From the NCBI GenBank assembly GCA_026398695.1, contig JAPLSJ010000134.1, positions 1 through 38,821 of the forward strand: 38,821 nucleotides of DNA, written 5' to 3'. Shown here piece after piece: positions 1 to 8,159 of this stretch (positions within the stretch are counted from its first letter, which is position 1; each line of letters begins with the position of its first letter). The notes below the pieces were generated by a model. It worked only from the letters and a program-made list of their open reading frames with translations, did no database searches and was not told the origin of the DNA. Source of the stretch: Arenimonas sp. (GTDB lineage: Bacteria; Pseudomonadota; Gammaproteobacteria; Xanthomonadales; Xanthomonadaceae). The translations under genes were made by a program, and so were the position numbers.

Positions 1-1160
1 ACGGTGCCGGCCAGCACGCCGCCCTGGATGGCGGCGCCCACGGCGACGGCCTCGTCCGGGTTGACGTCCTTGCGCGGCTCCTTGCCGAAGAACTCGGCCA
101 CCGCCGCCTGCACCTTGGGCATGCGGGTCTGGCCGCCGACCAGGATCACGTCGCCGATGTCGCTGGCGCGCAGGCCGGCGTCATTGAGGGCGATGCGGCA
201 CGGTTCGATGGTCTTGCGGATCAGGTCTTCCACCAGCGCCTCGAGCTTGGCGCGGGTGAGCTTGATGTTGAGGTGCTTGGGGCCCGAGGCGTCGTCCGTG
301 ACGTACGGCAGGTTCACTTCGGTCTGCTGGTTGGACGAAAGCTCGATCTTGGCGCGCTCGGCGGCATCCTTCAGGCGCTGCAGGGCCAGGGGGTCCTTGC
401 GCAGGTCGATGCCCTGCTCCTTCTGGAATTCCTCGACGAGGTAGTCGATGACGCGCTTGTCGAAGTCCTCGCCACCCAGGAAGGTGTCGCCGTTGGTGGC
501 CAGCACTTCGAACTGTCGCTCGCCGTCGATCTCGGCGATTTCAATGATGGACACGTCGAAGGTGCCGCCGCCCAGGTCGTACACGGCCAGCTTGCGGTCG
601 CCGCCCTTCTTGTCCATGCCGTAGGCCAGCGCGGCCGCGGTGGGCTCGTTGATGATGCGCTTGACGTCCAGGCCCGCGATGCGGCCCGCGTCCTTGGTGG
701 CCTGGCGCTGGCTGTCGTTGAAGTAGGCCGGCACGGTGATCACCGCTTCGGTGACCGTCTCGCCCAGGTAGGCTTCGGCGGTCTTCTTCATTTTCTCGAG
801 GATGCGCGCGGAGATTTCCTGCGGCGACATCATCTTGCCGTCGCTGGTCTTGACCCAGGCGTCGCCGTTGTCGTGCGCGGCGATGCCGTAGGACACCAGG
901 TCGAGGTCCTTCTTCACTTCGGCGTCGGTGAACTTGCGGCCGATCAGGCGCTTCACCGCGTAGAAGGTGTTCTTGGGGTTGGTGACGGCCTGGCGCTTGG
1001 CCGAGGCGCCCACGATCACTTCGCCGTCCTTGGTGAAGGCGACGATGGACGGGGTGGTGCGGTCGCCCTCGGAGTTCTCGATGACCTTGGCCACGCCGCC
1101 TTCCATTACGGACACGCAGCTGTTGGTGGTGCCCAGGTCGATGCCGATGATCTTGCCCAT
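1..1160 (-). CDS. dnaK: DnaK (Hsp70) chaperone, N-terminal part, cut by window edge
   Basis: The reading frame starts at an ATG at 1160 and runs off the left edge, giving the first 386 codons of a protein that is normally about 640 residues. It opens with the Hsp70 phosphate-1 motif [10 protein letters not shown] and contains [11 protein letters not shown], the phosphate-2 motif [11 protein letters not shown] and [11 protein letters not shown], so the nucleotide-binding domain is essentially complete. The substrate-binding part lies outside the window. DnaK is the cytosolic ATP-driven chaperone that works with DnaJ and the exchange factor GrpE. A GGAG ribosome site lies 8 bases upstream. It is the third gene of the hrcA-grpE-dnaK run and has its own heat-shock promoter in the gap after grpE. 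Identity is certain. Confidence 0.98.
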   Translation of the reverse strand, partial: MGKIIGIDLGTTNSCVSVMEGGVAKVIENSEGDRTTPSIVAFTKDGEVIVGASAKRQAVTNPKNTFYAVKRLIGRKFTDAEVKKDLDLVSYGIAAHDNGDAWVKTSDGKMMSPQEISARILEKMKKTAEAYLGETVTEAVITVPAYFNDSQRQATKDAGRIAGLDVKRIINEPTAAALAYGMDKKGGDRKLAVYDLGGGTFDVSIIEIAEIDGERQFEVLATNGDTFLGGEDFDKRVIDYLVEEFQKEQGIDLRKDPLALQRLKDAAERAKIELSSNQQTEVNLPYVTDDASGPKHLNIKLTRAKLEALVEDLIRKTIEPCRIALNDAGLRASDIGDVILVGGQTRMPKVQAAVAEFFGKEPRKDVNPDEAVAVGAAIQGGVLAGT

Positions 1161-1219
1161 GGAAATTCTCCGTCTAAATATTTTTCGAGTCGTTGCGGCG
1201 TGGGCCGCGGCTGGTTCAG

Positions 1220-1247
1220 AAATGGGGTTGGGGCCGGCGTCTTCAAG
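1220..1247 (-). promoter_or_regulatory. Sigma-32 type heat-shock promoter in front of dnaK
   Basis: On the minus strand CTTGAAG (1247-1241) is followed after 13 bases by CCCCATTT (1227-1220). This agrees almost perfectly with the sigma-32 consensus CTTGAAA, 11-16 bases, CCCCATnT. Transcription would begin near 1212, leaving a leader of about 50 bases before the dnaK ATG. It lies in the 101-bp grpE-dnaK gap, so dnaK can be boosted independently of hrcA and grpE. Confidence 0.75.
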
Positions 1248-1261
1248 CCCCCGTCACGCGT

Positions 1262-1765
1262 TCAACCGGCCGCAACCACCACCAGGGCCGGGCGCAGCAG
1301 GCGATCGTTCAGGCTGTAGCCCTTCTGGAAGACCTGCACCACCGTGCCGGGCGCCTTGTCGGGCGCGGGCACCTGGCTGATGGCCTGGTGCCATTCGGGG
1401 TCGAAGGCCGCGCCCAGGGGATCGAGCTGGGCCATGCCGTTGTCGGCGCCGACCTTGAGCAGCTGGCGCAGGGTCATTTCCAGGCCGTCCTTGAGCGGGC
1501 CGGTCTCGGCGCTGGCGGCCTGCAGGCCGGCGTCCAGGCTGTCGAGCACGGGCAGCAGCTGCGAGAGCAGCTTTTCGTTGGCGAAGCGGCGAGCCTGGTC
1601 GACGTCGCGGGCCAGGCGCTTGCGCTGGTTGTCGAGTTCGGCGCGTTCGCGCAGGGCCTCTTCACGCAGGCTGGCCATGGCGCTGCGCAGCTGCTCAAGC
1701 TCGTTGTCGAGGCCGTAGTCGTCTTCGGGCGTCGAAGCGCCCGGGCTGGGGGTTTCATTGTTCAT
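1262..1765 (-). CDS. grpE: GrpE nucleotide exchange factor
   Basis: A 167-residue protein, a little shorter than E. coli GrpE (197), with an acidic N-terminus. A long alpha-helical segment (residues 20-75, [20 protein letters not shown]) is followed by the C-terminal beta domain with the GrpE signature region: [20 protein letters not shown], then [25 protein letters not shown]. GrpE dimers release ADP from DnaK and so time the folding cycle. The gene sits between hrcA (gap 49 bases) and dnaK (gap 101 bases). A short hairpin precedes it and only a weak GGA ribosome site is seen. Confidence 0.97.
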   Translation of the reverse strand: MNNETPSPGASTPEDDYGLDNELEQLRSAMASLREEALRERAELDNQRKRLARDVDQARRFANEKLLSQLLPVLDSLDAGLQAASAETGPLKDGLEMTLRQLLKVGADNGMAQLDPLGAAFDPEWHQAISQVPAPDKAPGTVVQVFQKGYSLNDRLLRPALVVVAAG

Positions 1766-1786
1766 TGGGATTCCAGTGTGGCGGCC

Positions 1787-1803
1787 CCCGCGCTCCCCGC
1801 GGG
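1787..1803 (-). other. Intercistronic hairpin between hrcA and grpE
   Basis: CCCGCG and CGCGGG form a 6-bp stem around a 5-base loop in the 49-bp gap. There is no T run, so it is more likely an RNA-processing or stability element than a terminator. Function is inferred from position only. Confidence 0.35.
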
Positions 1804-1814
1804 CTCAGGCAGCG

Positions 1815-2864
1815 TTATGGGGCCGGAGGGTCGGGATTCAAGGCGGCCCCGAGCAGGTCGGCCGTGGCCTGCACCATGGGGATGACGCGGTCGTAGGCCA
1901 TGCGGGTGGGTCCGATGACGCCCAGCACGCCCAGCACGCGGCCGTTGGCGCCGTAGGGGGCCGTCACCACGGTGCAGCCGTCCAGGGGCGCCAGCCCGGT
2001 TTCCTCGCCGATGAACACCCGCACGCCCTGGGCGTGGATGGTGCGTTCGAGCAGCTGCAGGATCTCGCGCTTGCGGGAAAAGGCTTCGAACAGCTCGCGC
2101 AGCCGGTCCAGGTCGGACAGCTCCTGCACGCCCATCAGGCGGGTCTGGCCGGTCAGCAGCATGTCGTCGTTGGGGGCCGGGCCTTCGCCCAGGGCCTGTT
2201 CGGACAGGTCCACGGCGGCCGACAGCAGCCGCTCCATCTCGCTGCGGGTGTCGCGCAGGTCGCGCAGCAGGGTGGCGCGGATTTCCTGCAGGGGCCGGCC
2301 GGCGAAATGGCTGTTGAGGAAGTTGGCGGTCTGTTCCAGCTCGGACGGGCTGTAGGCCCGGCGCGGCGTGATGATGCGGTTCTGCACTTCGTTGTCGGTG
2401 AACACCAGGATCACCAGCACGCGCTGGGCGTCCAGCGGCACGAAATCAATGTGGCGGAAGGCGAACTGGCCGCGCTGGGGCACCGTGACCACGCCCACGA
2501 ACTGGCTCATCGCCGACAGCAGCTCGCTGGTGTTCGACAGCAGGGCCTGGGTGCCGGCGCCGGCCACCAGGTTGGCGCGCATGCGCGAGAATTCGGCCTC
2601 CTGCACCGGCTTCATCTGCAGCAGGCTGTCCACGAATACGCGGTAGCCCTGGGCCGTGGGGATGCGGCCGGCCGAGGCGTGCGGCGCCGCCACCAGGCCG
2701 ATTTCCTCGAGGTCGGCCATGATGTTGCGGATGGTGGCCGGGCTCACGTCCAGGCCCGAACTGCGCGCCAGCGTGCGCGAACCCACCGGCTCGCCGTCGC
2801 GGATGTGCTGGGAGATCAGGGTGCGCAGCAGGCTGCGGGCGCGGGGGTCGAGGCTCAGTTCCAT
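1815..2864 (-). CDS. hrcA: Heat-inducible transcription repressor HrcA
   Basis: A 349-residue protein of normal family length. The N-terminal winged helix (residues 1-75, LLRTLISQHIRDGEPVGS then SPATIRNIMADLEEIGLV) is followed by the GAF-like dimerisation domain with the family motifs FVGVVTVPQ and VTAPYGANGRVLGVLGVIGP. HrcA binds CIRCE inverted repeats and represses groE and/or dnaK genes. I found no CIRCE element in this window, so its targets here must lie elsewhere (usually groESL). It is the first gene of the hrcA-grpE-dnaK run. No convincing ribosome-binding site precedes the ATG; see the promoter candidate just upstream. Confidence 0.97.
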   Translation of the reverse strand: MELSLDPRARSLLRTLISQHIRDGEPVGSRTLARSSGLDVSPATIRNIMADLEEIGLVAAPHASAGRIPTAQGYRVFVDSLLQMKPVQEAEFSRMRANLVAGAGTQALLSNTSELLSAMSQFVGVVTVPQRGQFAFRHIDFVPLDAQRVLVILVFTDNEVQNRIITPRRAYSPSELEQTANFLNSHFAGRPLQEIRATLLRDLRDTRSEMERLLSAAVDLSEQALGEGPAPNDDMLLTGQTRLMGVQELSDLDRLRELFEAFSRKREILQLLERTIHAQGVRVFIGEETGLAPLDGCTVVTAPYGANGRVLGVLGVIGPTRMAYDRVIPMVQATADLLGAALNPDPPAP

Positions 2865-2870
2865 CTGCCA

Positions 2871-2900
2871 TAGATAAGGCCGGCGGGCGGCGGGCGCAAG
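2871..2900 (-). promoter_or_regulatory. Possible sigma-32 promoter of hrcA
   Basis: On the minus strand CTTGCGC (2900-2894), a 14-base spacer and CCTTATCTA (2879-2871) resemble the heat-shock consensus CTTGAAA / CCCCATnTA. The -10 is the better half. Initiation would fall about at the hrcA ATG (2864), which would make the mRNA leaderless or nearly so. That would agree with the missing ribosome site. Speculative. Confidence 0.3.
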
Positions 2901-2994
2901 GCGCGATCTCCTACCCGGCGCCGGGTCGGCATCGGCTGGCCTTCGCGACAGGGGCAGCTAAACCATGGGTGATTCAGGCAAAATCGCCCGGCCC

Positions 2995-4531
2995 ATGATT
3001 ACCCACCTCACCCTCAAGGATTTCGCCGTCGTCAGTGCCGCCGAACTCGCGTTCGGCCCCGGCATGACCGTGGTTTCCGGCGAAACCGGCGCAGGCAAGT
3101 CGCTGCTGGTGGACGCCCTGATGTGGCTCACCGGCGCGCGCGCCGACGCCGGCATCGTGCGCCACGGCGCGCAGCGGGCCGAACTGGCCGCCGAATTCCG
3201 CCTGCACGATGCGCCCCTGGCCCTGGCCTGGCTGCGCGAAAACGAGCTCGACGACGAGGACGGCTGCCAGCTGCGCCGCGTCATCCGCGCCGACGGCGGC
3301 TCGCGGGCCTGGATCAACGGCCGCCCCGCCACCCTGGGCCAATTGTCCGAACTCGGCGGCCGGCTGGTGGAAATCCACGGCCAGCACGAACACCAGGCCC
3401 TGCTCGACCGCGGCCAGCAGCTGGCCCTGCTGGACGCGTTCGGCCGCCACGACCCGCTGCTGGCCGGCGTGCGAGACCACGCCCAGCGCTGGGCCGCGAT
3501 CGACCGCGAACTGGCCGACATCGCCCGCGCCGGCGACGTCGGCGAGCGCGTGGCCTGGCTGCAGCACCAGGTGGACGAACTGGGCCGCGAAGACCTGCAG
3601 GCCAGCGCCATCGAAGACCTGCTGGCGGCGCATCGCCGGCAGGCCAATGCCGCCGGCCTGCTGCAGGGCTGCGAGTCCGCCCTCGCCCGCCTGGCCGGCG
3701 ACGAAGGCCTGTCCCTGGGCCGCGCCCTGCACCAGGTCAGCGCCGAACTGGCCCGCCTGAGCGCCGACGAACCGCGCCTGGCCGAAGTCGTGGCCCTGCT
3801 CGGATCGGCCGACATCCAGCTGGCCGAGGCCGGCGCCGGCCTCGAGCGAACTCGAGGCGCTGAGCGGCGCCACCGACCGCTCCGAGCGCCTGGGCAAGGA
3901 ACTGGCCCAGGCCGAAGCGGCGTGGCGCAAGGCCGCGTCGGCCCTCACCCAGGCCCGTACCGCCGCCGCCAAGGCGCTGGGCGAGGCCGTGGCCCGCCTG
4001 ATGGCCGAGCTGGGCATGGGCGGCGGCGTTTTCAGCGTGCAGCTCGAGCCGATGGAATCCGCGCGCCCCGCGCCCCAGGGCGCCGAGCGCTGCGAGTTCC
4101 TGGTGTCGGCCAACCCCGGCCAGCCGCCGCGCGCGCTGCGCAAGGTGGCCTCGGGCGGCGAGCTGGCGCGCATCAGCCTGGCCATCGAGGTGGCCGCGCT
4201 GGGCCTGGACGCCGTGCCCACCATGGTGTTCGACGAAGTGGACACCGGCATCGGCGGCGCCGTGGCCGAGGTGGTGGGCCAGAAGCTGCGCGCGCTGGGC
4301 GCCGAGCGCCAGGTGCTGTGCGTGACCCACCTGCCGCAGGTGGCCGCGCAGGGCCACCATCATTTCCAGGTCAGCAAGGCCGTGGCCGGCGACAGCACCC
4401 ACAGCGCCGTGCTGCCGCTGGACGAAAAGGCCCGCGTCGAAGAACTCGCCCGCATGCTGGGCGGCGTGGAAATCACCAAGGAAGTGCGCGCCAACGCGCG
4501 CCAGATGCTGACCCGCGCGCAGGCGGACTGA
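2995..4531 (+). pseudogene. recN: recN, DNA repair ATPase RecN, frameshifted and shortened in the coiled coil
   Basis: RecN is an SMC-like ATPase acting in double-strand break repair. The first part (ATG 2995, MITHLTLKDFAVV, matching the family start) carries Walker A GETGAGKS at residues 29-36 and the AWINGRPATLGQL and VEIHGQHEHQALLD motifs. This frame fails at about 3846. The correct protein resumes in the next frame (from about 3848) with the ABC signature KVASGGELARISLAIEV, Walker B MVFDEVDTGIGG and VTHLPQVAAQGHHHFQVSK. Joining both frames gives only about 512 codons against about 555 usual. The second half of the coiled coil, including the family motif DLARKHR, is absent at the break, so this is a deletion with a frame change and not a single-base slip. 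A perfect hairpin sits at the joint. An alternative start at 2965 has a better ribosome site (AGGGGC) but adds 10 residues not seen in the family. An assembly or amplification artefact is possible. Confidence 0.85.
3839..3858 (+). repeat. Perfect 8-bp inverted repeat at the recN break
   Basis: GCCTCGAG and CTCGAGGC flank a 4-base CGAA loop exactly where the recN frame changes. CTCGAG is itself palindromic, so the motif also reads as a direct repeat with 10-bp spacing. Such a structure can promote slipped or template-switched deletion, either in the cell or during library amplification. Confidence 0.8.
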
Positions 4532-4532
4532 G

Positions 4533-4940
4533 CTATTTCTTCTTCTTGGCGCGGACGTAGAGCACCAGCGAGTGCTCTTCGATGACGTAGCCGTGCTTGG
4601 CCGCGATCTCGTTCTGAAGGCGCTCGATCTCGGGGCTGGTGAACTCGATCACCTTGCCCGTTTCGATGTCCACCATGTGGTCGTGGTGCTGGCCGCGGTC
4701 GAGTTCGTAGACGGCCTGGCCGCCTTCGAAGTTGTGCTTGAGCACCAGGCCCGCCGCCTCGAACTGGGTGAGGACCCGGTACACCGTGGCCAGGCCGATG
4801 TCGTCGCCCTTCTCAAGCAGCTGGCGGTAGATGTCCTCGGCGGTCAGGTGCCGCGGGCTGGACGATTCCAGCACATCGAGGATGCGGATTCGGGGGTGCG
4901 TGACCGTGAGGCCGGCCTTTCGCAGGTCCTGCGATTCCAT
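4533..4940 (-). CDS. fur: Ferric uptake regulator Fur
   Basis: A 135-residue Fur-family repressor. The winged helix is at residues 1-80 (LTVTHPRIRILDVL, DIGLATVYRVLTQFEAAGLV) and the metal-binding segment HHDHMV at 85-90. The CxxC of E. coli Fur is replaced here by DIETGKVIEF, a cysteine-free form I know from Xanthomonas-type Fur. Fur binds Fe(II) and represses iron-acquisition genes. The stop codon is one base from the recN stop (convergent). AGGAGACAGC provides a strong ribosome site. The gene is divergent from bamE across about 100 bp, the arrangement known as fur-omlA in Xanthomonas. Confidence 0.97.
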   Translation of the reverse strand: MESQDLRKAGLTVTHPRIRILDVLESSSPRHLTAEDIYRQLLEKGDDIGLATVYRVLTQFEAAGLVLKHNFEGGQAVYELDRGQHHDHMVDIETGKVIEFTSPEIERLQNEIAAKHGYVIEEHSLVLYVRAKKKK

Positions 4941-5042
4941 GCTGTCTCCTGAATGCGGTGGCTCTGGCGGTGCAACGCGGCCGGCTGGCGGTCGCGGGCC
5001 TTAGTGTATCATCGGCCGGTCACCGATCCGGATCAGCACGCA

Positions 5043-5444
5043 ATGCGCAAGGCCCTGACGCTCCTCCTCGCTACCCTCCTCGTGGCCGGCTGCGGAATCA
5101 TCTACCGCCAGCCCGTGTTCCAGGGCAACCTGCTCGAATCCAAGAACGTCGAACAGCTCAAGGCCGGCATGTCGCGGCAGCAGGTGTTCAGCCTGCTGGG
5201 TTCGCCGCCGGTCGCCGACCCGTTCCACCAGTCCCGCTGGGACTACGTCGCCACCGAGCGCCGTCGCACCGGCGACACCGAGGTGAAGAACCTCACCCTG
5301 TGGTTCGAGGGCGAAACCCTGACCCGCTGGGATGGCGAATACTTCCCCGAGGCCGACAAGGCCCTCTCGCAGGAAATGCGTCGCTTCGGCAACCTCGCCC
5401 GCGACAAGGACAAGCCGCGCCGTCCGCGGCCCAGCGGCGGCTAA
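5043..5444 (+). CDS. bamE: BamE/OmlA outer membrane lipoprotein
   Basis: A 133-residue lipoprotein: signal peptide with lipobox LVAGC, lipidated Cys17, then the SmpA/OmlA fold with the signature LKAGMSRQQVFSLLGSPPVADPF and RWDYVATERRR, ending in a basic Arg/Lys/Pro tail. BamE is the small lipoprotein of the BAM complex that inserts beta-barrel proteins in the outer membrane. The frame is open further upstream to 4953, but ATG 5043 gives the signal peptide and is the proper start. TATCAT at 5007-5012 may be its -10 element. The stop codon overlaps the rnfH stop on the other strand. Confidence 0.94.
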   Translation: MRKALTLLLATLLVAGCGIIYRQPVFQGNLLESKNVEQLKAGMSRQQVFSLLGSPPVADPFHQSRWDYVATERRRTGDTEVKNLTLWFEGETLTRWDGEYFPEADKALSQEMRRFGNLARDKDKPRRPRPSGG

Positions 5445-5734
5445 CGCTTCGCGGCATCCCGGGCGCGCTGTCGGCGCGCCTGCTTGGGATCGGCCACCAG
5501 CGGCCTGAGGATTTCCACCCGGTCGCCGTCGTGCAGCCGGGTTTCCGGGGTGGCCGTCTTGCCGAACACCGCCAGCCGCCCCGGGTCCACCGCCACGCCC
5601 GGCAGCTCCACGGCCAGGTTGGCTTTCGCCAGCGCATCGGCCACCCGCGACCCGGCCGGCAGCCCGACCACGAAGGTCCAGCAGCGCGCGGGCAGCGCGT
5701 ACACCACCTCGATGCGCAGCAGGGGGCCGGCCAC
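5441..5734 (-). CDS. rnfH: RnfH family ubiquitin-fold protein
   Basis: A 97-residue protein of the RnfH/YfjF family (beta-grasp fold) of unknown precise role. Characteristic segments are [32 protein letters not shown] and [19 protein letters not shown], the last being the family hallmark. The frame is open upstream, but GTG 5734 starts 2 bases after the ratA stop and gives the usual length, so I chose it. The pair ratA-rnfH is conserved in proteobacteria. Its stop codon overlaps the convergent bamE stop by three bases. The name does not imply a proven link to the Rnf electron transport complex. Confidence 0.92.
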   Translation of the reverse strand: MAGPLLRIEVVYALPARCWTFVVGLPAGSRVADALAKANLAVELPGVAVDPGRLAVFGKTATPETRLHDGDRVEILRPLVADPKQARRQRARDAAKR

Positions 5735-5736
5735 GC

Positions 5737-6162
5737 TCAGGACCGGTCCGCCTCGCGGCAGAAGTCGTCCACCATGCGGTCGGCCAGGCCCTGGAAGCCG
5801 ATGGCCAGGGCCGAGCCCATCACCTTGCCGGCCACTTCGAAGTCCAGCGTCAGGCTGACCTTGCAGGCGTCTTCGGCCAGGCTGTGGAAATGCCAGCTGC
5901 CGGTGAGCTTGCGGAACGGCCCTTCCACCAGGCCCAGCGTGATGCGGGTCGGGGCCTCGAGCTCGTTGCGGGTGGTGAAACTGGTGCGCAGGCCGGCGAT
6001 GCGCAGGTCCAGCCGGGCCAGCATGTGGGTGTCGGACTGCTCGATCACCTGCGAGCCGTCGCACCAGGAAAAACGGGCCGGGTAGCCGGCCACGTCGTTC
6101 ACCAGGGTGTACATGCGCAGGGCCGAATGCCTGACCAGCGCGTGGCGGTGGATGCTCGTCAT
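5737..6162 (-). CDS. ratA: RatA, START/Coq10-like ribosome association toxin family
   Basis: A 141-residue polyketide-cyclase/START-domain protein: [36 protein letters not shown], then ending [15 protein letters not shown]. It belongs to the RatA/YfjG/PasT family. In E. coli it has been reported to block 70S association; relatives in mitochondria (Coq10) bind ubiquinone, so the everyday role may be in respiration. Start ATG 6162 is preceded by AGAGG. It is upstream of rnfH with a 2-base gap and divergent from smpB. Confidence 0.93.
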   Translation of the reverse strand: MTSIHRHALVRHSALRMYTLVNDVAGYPARFSWCDGSQVIEQSDTHMLARLDLRIAGLRTSFTTRNELEAPTRITLGLVEGPFRKLTGSWHFHSLAEDACKVSLTLDFEVAGKVMGSALAIGFQGLADRMVDDFCREADRS

Positions 6163-6231
6163 CGGGCCTCTGTTGTTGCGCCCTCCCCCAGCCGGCCCGC
6201 GATGGGCGACAATGACCGCCAAGGAAGGAAC

Positions 6232-6747
6232 ATGTCCAAGAACAACGCAGCCAAGAATACCGGAACCGGCAAGGACAAGGCGTCGCCGCAGAAGACGATT
6301 GCCCTCAACCGCAGCGCCCGCCACGACTTCCACCTCGAGGACCGCTACGAGGCGGGCATCGCGCTGCAGGGCTGGGAGCTCAAGTCCATCCGCGCCGGCC
6401 GCATGAACATGGGCGACGCCTATGCGCTGGTGAAAAACGGCGAGATCTTCCTGTTCGGCTCGCAGATCACCCCGCTCAGCCAGGCCTCCACCCACGTGGT
6501 GGCCGACGACCGCCGCACCCGCAAGCTGCTGATGCACCGCCACGAGATCGACAAGCTGGTGGGCTACGTGGAGCGCGAGGGCTACACGCTCATCCCCACG
6601 GCCGTGTACTGGAAGGGCAACAAGGTGAAGCTCGAGCTGGCGCTGGCCAAGGGCAAGCAGGCCCACGACAAGCGCCAGGCCAGCAAGGACCGCGACTGGC
6701 AGCGCGACAAGCAGCGCGTCATGAGAAAACACAACAAGGACGCCTGA
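6232..6747 (+). CDS. smpB: SsrA-binding protein SmpB
   Basis: A 171-residue protein (about 160 is usual; there is a 20-residue polar N-terminal extension). Core motifs are [59 protein letters not shown] and a basic tail [18 protein letters not shown] that follows the ribosomal mRNA channel. SmpB carries tmRNA into stalled ribosomes. AAGGAAGGAA at 6221-6230 is an excellent ribosome site. The partner RNA gene ssrA begins 122 bp downstream, so both trans-translation components are side by side. Confidence 0.98.
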   Translation: MSKNNAAKNTGTGKDKASPQKTIALNRSARHDFHLEDRYEAGIALQGWELKSIRAGRMNMGDAYALVKNGEIFLFGSQITPLSQASTHVVADDRRTRKLLMHRHEIDKLVGYVEREGYTLIPTAVYWKGNKVKLELALAKGKQAHDKRQASKDRDWQRDKQRVMRKHNKDA

Positions 6748-6869
6748 CCGCCTCCCACAGTCGCCGCAAACCCAATCGGGCCTGAAGGCCCTCCTGCAGG
6801 TCCTTGTGGGCGCCGGGTGCGCACCCCATACTTGCCCCGTCGGTTGTACTGCGTGTCTCCAACGGTTCC

Positions 6870-7221
6870 GGGGGTGTCCTGGCTTCGACGGGGGTTGCAA
6901 AGTCGACTGGTGCATGCCGAGGGGGTAGCTTTCCTCGTTAATCCAGCTGCAAAACTTAGTTGCCAACGACGACAACTACGCTCTCGCCGCTTAAGGCGTA
7001 AGCCCCGAACCCACTTGTGCCCGTGCTCGTGGATGTAGGGTCATTATCACGGAACAGCTGCCGGCGGCGACCCGCCAACCAGCAGTGAACTTAGCGGGTG
7101 TGGACGACGGTGTGCCTCGCACGTTGTGTTGCCGTCGTACGAGAACTAACAACGAGCTAAGCATGTAGTACCGGAGATGGCGTGCTCTCGGACGGGGGTT
7201 CAACTCCCCCCACCTCCACCA
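6870..7221 (+). ncRNA. ssrA: Transfer-messenger RNA (tmRNA, SsrA)
   Basis: A 352-nt one-piece tmRNA. The 5' acceptor strand GGGGGTG (6870-6876) pairs with CACCTCC just before the encoded ACCA end (7218-7221). The tRNA-like T arm (GGGGGTTCAACTCCCCC) is at the 3' end. The tag reading frame at 6962-6994 encodes ANDDNYALAA and ends in TAA; the last residues are a typical ClpXP/ClpAP degron. The gene follows smpB. A strong two-way terminator starts directly after the CCA. The 122-bp gap before it holds only short GC hairpins and no clear promoter that I would name. Confidence 0.96.
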
Positions 7222-7264
7222 AAAAACAACAACGCCACCCTCGGGTGGCGTTGTTGTTTGTGGC
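7222..7264 (+). terminator. ssrA terminator, first copy of a 43-bp direct repeat
   Basis: The sequence begins right after the tmRNA CCA. A 16-bp perfect stem (AACAACGCCACC arm and its complement) around a CTCG loop is flanked by A and T tracts, so it can stop transcription in both directions. The whole 43-bp block recurs without a mismatch at 9065-9107. Confidence 0.9.
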
Positions 7265-7330
7265 CGTTTTGGTCGCGCCAAGCCGATATAAGGTGAGTCA
7301 CAGGCAGCTTCGCCAATCGGAGACAAGCAA

Positions 7331-7864
7331 ATGAAGCATCACGTCATCGCGCTACTTCTCATATGTGGGTTCTACAGTAGCGCCAGCTTGGCTGCGGATG
7401 ACAAAAAAGCAGGTGATATTCCGCCGCCGTGCGAAAGACCTGACTACAAAGGCGTCACGCCCAGCGAATCAGCCGCCAAAGGCAAAGCCTACCAAGAATG
7501 CCTGAGAAATCGTTCACTCATGATTCGCGAGAATGCCGCCAAAGAGAAGGCGGAAAGAGAACGAAACCGCGCTGGCGGACCACAACACGGAAGCGGCGCA
7601 AGTGATGAAGAAAAGAAAAAAGAGCGCGATGAACAGCAACGACAGCGTCGCGCGCTAGAAGAGGCCAAGAAAAAAGAACGTCAGGAACAGCTGCGCCAGC
7701 GTCGCGAACAAGAAGAGGCCAAGAAGAAAGAACGTCAGGAACAGCTGCGCCAGCATCGCGAACAAGAAGAGGCGAAGAAAAAAGAACGTCAGGAACTACT
7801 GAGGCAACGTCAGGAAGAAGAAGCTGCAAAGAAAAAAGCGCGCGAAGAAAACATTCGGCCCTGA
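7331..7864 (+). CDS. Exported Lys/Glu/Arg/Gln-rich tandem-repeat protein
   Basis: Not recognised. The 177-residue product has a Sec signal peptide (MKHHVIALLLICGFYSS, cleavage near ASLA-AD) and a short region with two cysteines (CERPDYKGVTPSESA and YQECLRNRS). From residue 90 it has four to five copies of an 18-residue charged unit of the type EEAKKKERQEQLRQRREQ, predicted to be one long helix or single alpha-helix/coiled coil. Base composition is visibly poorer in GC than its neighbours and Lys codons are mostly AAA/AAG, as for transferred DNA. A good ribosome site (CGGAGA) precedes ATG 7331, and TATAAG at about 7287 could be a -10. It lies inside the module between the two terminator copies. 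Confidence 0.75.
   Translation: MKHHVIALLLICGFYSSASLAADDKKAGDIPPPCERPDYKGVTPSESAAKGKAYQECLRNRSLMIRENAAKEKAERERNRAGGPQHGSGASDEEKKKERDEQQRQRRALEEAKKKERQEQLRQRREQEEAKKKERQEQLRQHREQEEAKKKERQELLRQRQEEEAAKKKAREENIRP
7604..7852 (+). repeat. 54-bp in-frame tandem repeat in the exported protein gene
   Basis: Units start at 7604 (diverged), 7658, 7712 and 7766, with a partial one at 7820. Units 7658 and 7712 are nearly identical (GAAGAGGCCAAGAA start). Each encodes 18 residues, so copy number changes keep the frame. Confidence 0.85.
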
Positions 7865-7932
7865 TCATCGCAATCTGGCTGGCCATGCCCTGGTCCCGAT
7901 GCCCGGGGCATGGCCGCCTTCAGCGATCCCTG

Positions 7933-8100
7933 CTCCGAGGTCTTGCCGTCGAAGTGCTCGGTGACGGCCTCGGCGTCCGAGCGCGTGGGGTGCACCACGC
8001 CATCGCGATGGTTGGGCGGAGAGCAGATCGTGTAGAGCTTGAGCGGCCCGGATCCGGTGTTGATGATGCGTGCCTGGCCCCGGCGGGAACCAGCGCCGCG
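7933..8100 (-). pseudogene. Decayed C-terminal fragment of a cupin protein
   Basis: On the minus strand one frame reads ALVPAGARH and a second frame continues IINTGSGPLKLYTICSPPNH, RDGVVHPTRSDAEA and EHFDGKTSE. Together these match the end of a small cupin family (typically LVPAGTRHNVINTG, then LKLYTLYSPPEHRDGVVH, then HFDGKT). A frameshift lies between about 8060 and 8085. The N-terminal cupin half and a start codon are missing, and no stop follows the last recognisable residues. It is a gene remnant in the 295-bp stretch between the repeat-protein gene and the SOUL gene. Nothing else was recognised in that stretch. Confidence 0.7.
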
Positions 8101-8159
8101 TATCCGGCGCGCGTGGCTATGCTCTCGATGTCTTGGACGCAGCCTTTCGTTCGGGATTC

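Noticed and set aside
2865-2964. CIRCE operator upstream of hrcA
   Set aside because: No TTAGCACTC / GAGTGCTAA inverted repeat was found here or in the grpE-dnaK gap.
3846-3858. Programmed frameshift in recN
   Set aside because: There is no slippery heptamer, and the coiled-coil segment is missing as well, so a recoding signal does not explain it. RecN is not known to be recoded.
7604-7852. CRISPR-like array
   Set aside because: The 54-bp units are contiguous, in frame and coding, without unique spacers.
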